This document shows, piece by piece, positions 37,161 to 40,938 of a stretch of DNA of 40,938 nucleotides. Position 1 is the first letter of the stretch. Each line of letters opens with the position of its first letter. The translations under genes and the position numbers were made by a program. Origin of the DNA: a virus; IMG/VR virus record IMGVR_UViG_3300034418_008754, positions 1 to 40,938 of that record. One strand, 5' to 3'. The notes below the pieces were generated by a model. The model was given only the letters and a program-made list of their open reading frames with translations, was not told the DNA's origin and ran no database searches.

Positions 37161-38583
37161 GTTGTCTTTTATTTAATTCATATTTATTTAATTCTTTCTC
37201 TAACTTCTCAGCTACATACCGTGTAATTTCAGGGTTAGCTACTAACAAATGTTCCGTGTCTTCTTCTACATCAGGAAGAACTGTCATATTAATGGTCTGT
37301 TCTTTATAACGTATTTTTCTTCTAACTGGTTCATTTGAATAAAAAGTATCTGCTTCCTCAGACCTGTCTAATTGCTCTTCTAAATTAGAAGCGGCATTTA
37401 GATATTCACCAGAAGCTGTCTTCAAGACTTTATATCTGCCTGGAGTATATTTTGTAACTATACTTTCAAAATGAGGATCTGTAGGATCCACTTTAAAAGC
37501 TTTTAATCCATTACTCTCCTCTATCTTTGCTGGAAAATCTGTACAGTCTTTAAGTAATTCTGTTACTACAGTTCTCTTATCAACTTCAGAAGGGAAAGAT
37601 ATTGATTCATTTGAGTTAGATGCAATACTACTCATCTCGCAATAAGGTCCTCCTTCTAACGATTCCCACCTAACATAAGTGTGCATTAAAAGTAACGCTC
37701 TCATTAATAAATCAGGATTCCATCTATCAGCTAATAGTCCATTAACAATATCTACAGTAGTCCCCTCTCCTAGACAAAAATGACTATAGCCACTAGTTAA
37801 TCCAGATAAATGAGAATGTCTGTATTCAGCACAATATTCTGCAAAGCTTAAAGACCCTCTAGCTCCATGCCAATCTGAACAATGTGCCATGCTTTCATCA
37901 AAGAACATAGATACATATAAATCAGTAATTTTATGCTCCTCTCCCTCACTATTAGTGATTTCAATCTCTGGGAAATGAATAGTTAACCTGTACTTAGCTG
38001 CATCAGAATTCTTAAATTCATCTGCAACTAAACGGGCAAAATCCCAGTCTCCAGGGTGCATCTCTTCAGCTAATTCTTTAACAGTAGCTATTCTTTCTTC
38101 TAAAAGAGTCTTATTCTCCTCAAAGAACTTCTGTGCAACTTCTTCAGAATACTTATCTACAGCTTCTAGCCCCTTAAGTCTCTCTACCTCTAAGACTTGC
38201 CTCTGTTCTTCTGATATATTGGTAAACTTACGGACCACATTAATGGGTACCTTTACAGTTAAAACCACTGCCGCTTCATTCCCTTCTATATCTTTTAAAC
38301 AGATGATGCTTACTTTAACATTGTTTGAAAATGTATTTAGTACTTGTCCTATTAATCGTGTTTCAGGGGATATCCAATTTCTCCAACTATTAGTGTGTCT
38401 TCTAACTACGCTAGAAGTTCCACTATCATAGAGCTGATTTATATTAGTTATATTAGTAAGTGCTATAAACTCGCCAATATTTACTTCTAAACCATATCCT
38501 ATACGGCCTATTGAAAGTGAGAATAGTATATTATTTTCTTCAGATACTTGTGCAGTTTGGTGTAATTCTTCTTCTAATTCCAT
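37129..38583 (-). CDS. E2-like (UBC-fold) candidate with long flanking regions
   Basis: 484 residues. The centre (about 197-315) fits an E2-like fold: beta strands (YRLTIHFPEIEIT, then HKITDLYVSMFFDE), then Y-R-H-S-H-L at 255-259, HFCLGEG at 269-274 with candidate catalytic C270, then DRWNPDLLMRALLLMHTYVR, matching the W-x-P plus helix that follows the active-site Cys in E2 enzymes. HxH...CLG is a pattern I know from phage and plasmid E2-like proteins. Unusual: about 195 residues lie in front (beta region, then a Glu-rich helix) and about 155 behind. The Glu-rich helix could be a docking arm. The identification is by motif, not alignment; the neighbours (modifier, JAMM and E1) raise confidence. 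Only 12 bases separate the start from a hairpin. Confidence 0.65.
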   Translation of the reverse strand: MELEEELHQTAQVSEENNILFSLSIGRIGYGLEVNIGEFIALTNITNINQLYDSGTSSVVRRHTNSWRNWISPETRLIGQVLNTFSNNVKVSIICLKDIEGNEAAVVLTVKVPINVVRKFTNISEEQRQVLEVERLKGLEAVDKYSEEVAQKFFEENKTLLEERIATVKELAEEMHPGDWDFARLVADEFKNSDAAKYRLTIHFPEIEITNSEGEEHKITDLYVSMFFDESMAHCSDWHGARGSLSFAEYCAEYRHSHLSGLTSGYSHFCLGEGTTVDIVNGLLADRWNPDLLMRALLLMHTYVRWESLEGGPYCEMSSIASNSNESISFPSEVDKRTVVTELLKDCTDFPAKIEESNGLKAFKVDPTDPHFESIVTKYTPGRYKVLKTASGEYLNAASNLEEQLDRSEEADTFYSNEPVRRKIRYKEQTINMTVLPDVEEDTEHLLVANPEITRYVAEKLEKELNKYELNKRQHEFSKMQQSS

Positions 38584-38594
38584 ATTTTAATTTT

Positions 38595-38624
38595 AAAAAG
38601 GGCTCCCTTAAATATAGGAAGCCC
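38595..38624 (-). terminator. hairpin between modifier/41-aa genes and the E2-like gene
   Basis: Minus strand: GGGCTTCC, a 9-base loop, GGGAGCCC, then TTTTT. The 8-bp stem (one T-G pair) with T-run fits an intrinsic terminator, but the ATG of the E2-like gene follows within about 12 bases, so no promoter fits in between. Partial read-through would lower E2/JAMM/E1 expression relative to the modifier. Confidence 0.75.
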
Positions 38625-38635
38625 TCTCTGGTTAA

Positions 38636-38761
38636 TTAATTACTTGTTTCTGCTGGTACCTGGGTTGCTAATTCACGAATTTCAGTGAAACAGTTGACAA
38701 TATCATTTTCCATTTCTATTGTGTCTCTTTCAATTTCTTCGTCTAAACTTAAATTTGACAT
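38636..38761 (-). CDS. 41-aa acidic protein next to the modifier gene
   Basis: Reads MSNLSLDEEIERDTIEMEND and ends VPAETSN, 41 residues. It has 11 acidic and 2 basic residues and one Cys (C24). Probably a single amphipathic helix with a flexible tail. It begins 10 bases after the modifier stop and ends just before the hairpin, so it would be made together with the modifier. No family recognised. It might be a partner, substrate or inhibitor of the ubiquitin-like pathway, but this rests on position only. Confidence 0.5.
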   Translation of the reverse strand: MSNLSLDEEIERDTIEMENDIVNCFTEIRELATQVPAETSN

Positions 38762-38771
38762 TTAAATTTAA

Positions 38772-39023
38772 TTAAACATTAACTCCAGACTTCACCTTTG
38801 CAGGGGTCAAGAAAATAACTTGGTCTCCCGCTGGAATTTCAGCATCGTCACGATCTAAGCTATTCTTAGTTGATCTTACTGTTGCTTTCATATCAGCAGT
38901 ACTTAATCCAGCAGCTTCAATAGCTACTTTTAGTTGCCCCCATGTTGCAGCATCAGTCATAACTTCTTTTCTACCTTCACCATTAGTCTTAGTAGAAAGA
39001 ACTGTAATCTTTCTTGTTGTCAT
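38772..39023 (-). CDS. ubiquitin-like / MoaD-like beta-grasp protein
   Basis: 83 residues. The pattern strand (RKITVLST), strand (RKEVMTDAATW), helix (GQLKVAIEAAG), strand (MKATVRST), turn (LDRDDAEIPAGDQ) and last strand (VIFLTPAKVKSG) is that of the ThiS/MoaD/ubiquitin fold; EIPAGDQVIFLTP matches the L-x-x-G-D-x-V-x-h-x-P signature near the C-terminus. In place of a terminal GG it ends K-S-G80-V-N-V. It would be the modifier activated by the E1-like enzyme; cutting after G80 by the JAMM enzyme would give a usable glycine end. The first in the ubiquitin-like set, after the endolysin gene (11-base gap). Sulfur-carrier function is possible but no cofactor genes are present. Confidence 0.75.
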   Translation of the reverse strand: MTTRKITVLSTKTNGEGRKEVMTDAATWGQLKVAIEAAGLSTADMKATVRSTKNSLDRDDAEIPAGDQVIFLTPAKVKSGVNV

Positions 39024-39034
39024 TTTTTAACTTT

Positions 39035-39667
39035 TTAATTTTTAAAACTCACCTCAACATCTACGTTGTCGTGCTTACTGGGGATAGAGCTTTTATATAA
39101 AGCTACTTCAAACTGTCTTCTCTCTAGGAGTTTCTTTGAAGTTTTCATTACTCTCTTTCCATTAATTTTTACTCTGTAATGACAATATTGGAGGAGTCTA
39201 TTTATATCTCCTAATAATCCGTTGTCTACAGCTTTTTTTAGATTCCCAGTACCTGCATTAAACGCAAATAAACCTAACGCAAGAGCTTGATTCCCTGTTA
39301 AGGAATAAGTACTCTCCACATGTTGAATCCTAAGATTTAAATCTCGAATCAACAAATTTGTAGCTTGCTTTTCAGATATAGTTACAAAATCTTCCCCTGG
39401 GAGAAGATGATGACCATATCCTAAAGTTTTACTACCATCAACATCAATATAAACTTCAGAACGAAAACCTTCATATTCTTTTAAGTGTCCTAAAGCTAAC
39501 TGATACATGTCCCGTGTATCAACAGCTTTTGTAGGTACAATACTAGTATCGCACCTAACAACTTGCTCTTCTGTTTCTATTAACATATTTTCATTAGTAC
39601 TATCTTTTTTCTTAGTAAGCTGGCCAAAGACCATAGCTACTAAAAATACTGTTGCTATTCTCATCAT
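39035..39667 (-). CDS. endolysin, GH24 lysozyme (T4/R21 type)
   Basis: 210 residues. Cuts the glycan of the cell wall for lysis. Catalytic triad E66, D75 and T81 in EGFRSEVYIDVDGSKTLGYG: spacing 9 and 15 residues equals T4 lysozyme E11/D20/T26. NQALALGLFAFNAGTGNLKK (126-145) is the typical second conserved block. The N-terminus (MMRIATVFLVAMVFGQLTKK) has a short hydrophobic segment without a lipobox, so it may be exported or a signal-arrest-release type; a spacer of about 35 residues follows. The ATG overlaps the resolvase stop as ATGA. Next in the transcript is the ubiquitin-like gene, which is an unexpected lysis-operon neighbour. Confidence 0.92.
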   Translation of the reverse strand: MMRIATVFLVAMVFGQLTKKKDSTNENMLIETEEQVVRCDTSIVPTKAVDTRDMYQLALGHLKEYEGFRSEVYIDVDGSKTLGYGHHLLPGEDFVTISEKQATNLLIRDLNLRIQHVESTYSLTGNQALALGLFAFNAGTGNLKKAVDNGLLGDINRLLQYCHYRVKINGKRVMKTSKKLLERRQFEVALYKSSIPSKHDNVDVEVSFKN

Positions 39668-40251
39668 ATGAATTTAATTGTGAATATTAATTTTCTCTCA
39701 CTAGGAGTTTCCACCCAGTGATACCTTTTTCTACCACTTTCCATTACATAATCTGGGCTATCATCAGGGATAATACCGCACTCTTGCAAAGCATCTTCAA
39801 AGAACTTTTCAAGTAACCACATATTTGACGCATCTGGCATATTTCCTCGCTTTATCTCATATATATCACAAGATATGGATAAATATTTTCCAGCTGGTAT
39901 AGATATGGGTTGTAGTTGCTCCTTTATGTACTCTGCAAAATAATTATGATAGTAGTTTGCTACTGTTTTACGCAATCGCCAATTGATGACTGCGTTGTAT
40001 AAATCCTGTCCATTAAGTACCCAAACATTGGGTTTACCTGCTTTGATAGGATTCTTAACAAACTTCTCTCCTTCAGAGTTACAGCAATAAGCTTTATTTC
40101 TCTGAATTAGGGCAGTTTGCCGTAATACTTCTTTATGTTTCTTGGGTAACTTATCTCTGTCTTTCCAAAGCCAATACTTTGTCATAGTTTTACCAGATTT
40201 TTGATAAGTATGTTCCCATTCAGGTATCACTACCCTATATTCTTCCAACAT
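39664..40251 (-). CDS. RusA-like Holliday junction resolvase
   Basis: 195 residues, longer than E. coli RusA (120). The C-terminal region has MPDASNMWLLEKFFEDALQE followed by CGIIPDDSPDYV, which matches the RusA pattern D...D-x-N...K...D-x-L...DD. Candidate metal-binding acids: D140, D163 and D164; N143 and K149 align with the conserved Asn and Lys. The N-terminal 100 residues are basic and aromatic (YWLWKDRDKLPKKHKE, CCNSEG) and may bind DNA. Such enzymes resolve branched DNA made in replication and packaging. The start overlaps the primase gene by 22 bases. Confidence 0.75.
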   Translation of the reverse strand: MLEEYRVVIPEWEHTYQKSGKTMTKYWLWKDRDKLPKKHKEVLRQTALIQRNKAYCCNSEGEKFVKNPIKAGKPNVWVLNGQDLYNAVINWRLRKTVANYYHNYFAEYIKEQLQPISIPAGKYLSISCDIYEIKRGNMPDASNMWLLEKFFEDALQECGIIPDDSPDYVMESGRKRYHWVETPSERKLIFTIKFI

Positions 40252-40938
40252 GTTTCAATATAATTACTCAATTCCTCTAAAGAATATTTTTCCACGTAAT
40301 CTGAGGCATCCTTAGTACCTTGAGGTAAAAAGAAGTGTGGTATGTTTAGTTCTTTAGATAGTCTTTCTGCGCCTTCTATTCCAGCGGCATCATTATCATA
40401 TAAGATTCTGATATCAGAAAATTTATTGTTTAGATTCTTAAAGAAATCATACTCTATAACAGCAGCCTCACTTTGAGGAGCTATTGCAGGATAACCAATC
40501 TTATTCAAAACAATAACATCTTTACAGGATTTAGTAATTATAAGTTTCTCTCCAACCCAAGGTAACTGATCATATCCCTGATAAATATCAGAGGAACAGT
40601 TACTGAGCCATTTGAAATCTCCGCCATAAGGACGGTATATCTTCCATATTTGTCTTCCATCTTCAGCTACTCCGAAGTAGTATCCGTAACATGGATCAGA
40701 ACAAGCTATAAAAGTTGTATTAATCCAAAAAGCTTTTAAAGGAAATACCTTATAGAAATTTAGGTCAGATGTACTCAAAGAGTATCTATCATGCCAATAT
40801 CGCTTATCCAATTCATCCCAATCCTTGACCACAACTCTAATCTCCGTAGGAGCTTTAGTGAATTGATTTTCATCAATATCATAAGTTTGTGATTCTGTTG
40901 GAGTATATATAAGTCGCTTTCTTGGTATTAAATCTAGA
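40230..40938 (-). CDS. DnaG-type primase/TOPRIM protein (5' part beyond window)
   Basis: The reading frame stays open to the window edge, so the N-terminus (zinc ribbon expected) is missing; the visible 236 residues begin LDLIPRKRLIYTPTE. The first in-frame GTG at 40832 is probably internal. TOPRIM motifs: KLIITKSCKDVIVLN (usually E-G-x-x-D, here Lys-Ser-Cys-Lys-Asp, so the first catalytic Glu is replaced), ILYDNDAAGIEGAERL with the D-x-D pair, and KDASDYVEKY, the KDxxD element of DnaG-like primases. It makes RNA primers for phage DNA replication if active. The missing Glu deserves notice, but the same variant occurs in phage TOPRIM proteins as I recall them. Confidence 0.82.
   Translation of the reverse strand, partial: LDLIPRKRLIYTPTESQTYDIDENQFTKAPTEIRVVVKDWDELDKRYWHDRYSLSTSDLNFYKVFPLKAFWINTTFIACSDPCYGYYFGVAEDGRQIWKIYRPYGGDFKWLSNCSSDIYQGYDQLPWVGEKLIITKSCKDVIVLNKIGYPAIAPQSEAAVIEYDFFKNLNNKFSDIRILYDNDAAGIEGAERLSKELNIPHFFLPQGTKDASDYVEKYSLEELSNYIETCWKNIG

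Noticed and set aside
35166-39023. ThiF plus beta-grasp genes as molybdopterin or thiamine sulfur-carrier pathway
   Set aside because: No other cofactor gene is present, the carrier lacks the terminal GG, and JAMM and E2-like genes are part of the set. Not fully excluded.
35919-39023. Host anti-phage (Bil) operon captured as a prophage defence island
   Set aside because: The genes overlap or closely abut phage replication and lysis genes, have the same AT-rich composition and no integrase, so they look like part of the phage core block rather than a separate cargo island.
27120-40938. Recoded TAG stop codon, as in some crAss-like phages
   Set aside because: TAG ends several genes right at the start of the next (7692-7694, 31376-31378, 37129-37131 and 31137-31139), and no gene has internal TAG codons that would need reading through.
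1-40938. CRISPR array, diversity-generating retroelement, tRNA or insertion sequence
   Set aside because: No regularly spaced direct repeats, reverse-transcriptase motif, cloverleaf or transposase was found by reading both strands; a dedicated tRNA scan was not possible.

Overview
This window looks like a contiguous piece of an AT-rich tailed phage of the crAss-like group (order Crassvirales), which infects Bacteroidota. The evidence is the gene order and the proteins. A block of very large virion proteins runs rightward (19-27059). It includes a 4645-residue polypeptide carrying the DFDID active-site motif of the crAss-like virion RNA polymerase. It faces a leftward block of small, overlapping replication, nucleotide-metabolism, lysis and accessory genes (27120-40938). 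Start sites lack Shine-Dalgarno sequences and have A-rich leaders, as in Bacteroidota. TAA, TGA and TAG are all used as stops, so I see no sign of the stop-codon recoding known from some relatives. I found no tRNA, rRNA, CRISPR array or insertion sequence.

Rightward block: a large tail protein (1480 aa, muzzle/stabilization-like by size, start sequence and order); a glycine-rich structural or cargo protein with AYGG repeats; a helical virion protein; the 4645-aa polyprotein; and a 1028-aa protein that ends the block. The polyprotein joins a helical N-terminus, three separate HExxH zinc-protease motifs, a polyvalent-protein domain and the RNA polymerase. Such proteins are thought to be packaged and injected, with the polymerase transcribing early genes. 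A hairpin at 27089-27118 ends transcription from both sides.

Leftward block, in transcription order: DnaG-type primase (cut by the window end), RusA-type resolvase, GH24 endolysin, a ubiquitin-like beta-grasp protein, an acidic 41-aa protein, a hairpin, an E2-like protein, a JAMM/JAB peptidase, a ThiF/E1-like enzyme, an unknown 308-aa protein, a 5'-3' exonuclease, two unknown proteins, uracil-DNA glycosylase, a NUMOD-like DNA-binding protein, a 78-aa protein, a hairpin, class II ribonucleotide reductase, an HNH endonuclease, a hairpin, an SH3/KOW-like small protein, two membrane proteins, a hairpin, and a ParB-domain protein.

The most striking element is 35166-39023, a compact set that could form a full ubiquitin-like conjugation and deconjugation pathway: modifier, E2, JAMM protease and E1, possibly with the 308-aa protein as a further part. 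The JAMM motif and the E1 nucleotide-binding motif are clear in the sequence. The E2 call rests on a HxH...CLG signature followed by a W-x-P helix region. The modifier ends SGVNV rather than in a free diglycine, so it may need trimming by the JAMM enzyme. Together with the ParB-like gene further downstream, the set recalls the PRTRC plasmid cassette and the bacterial Bil operons. Its targets, whether phage virion or host, cannot be read from the sequence.
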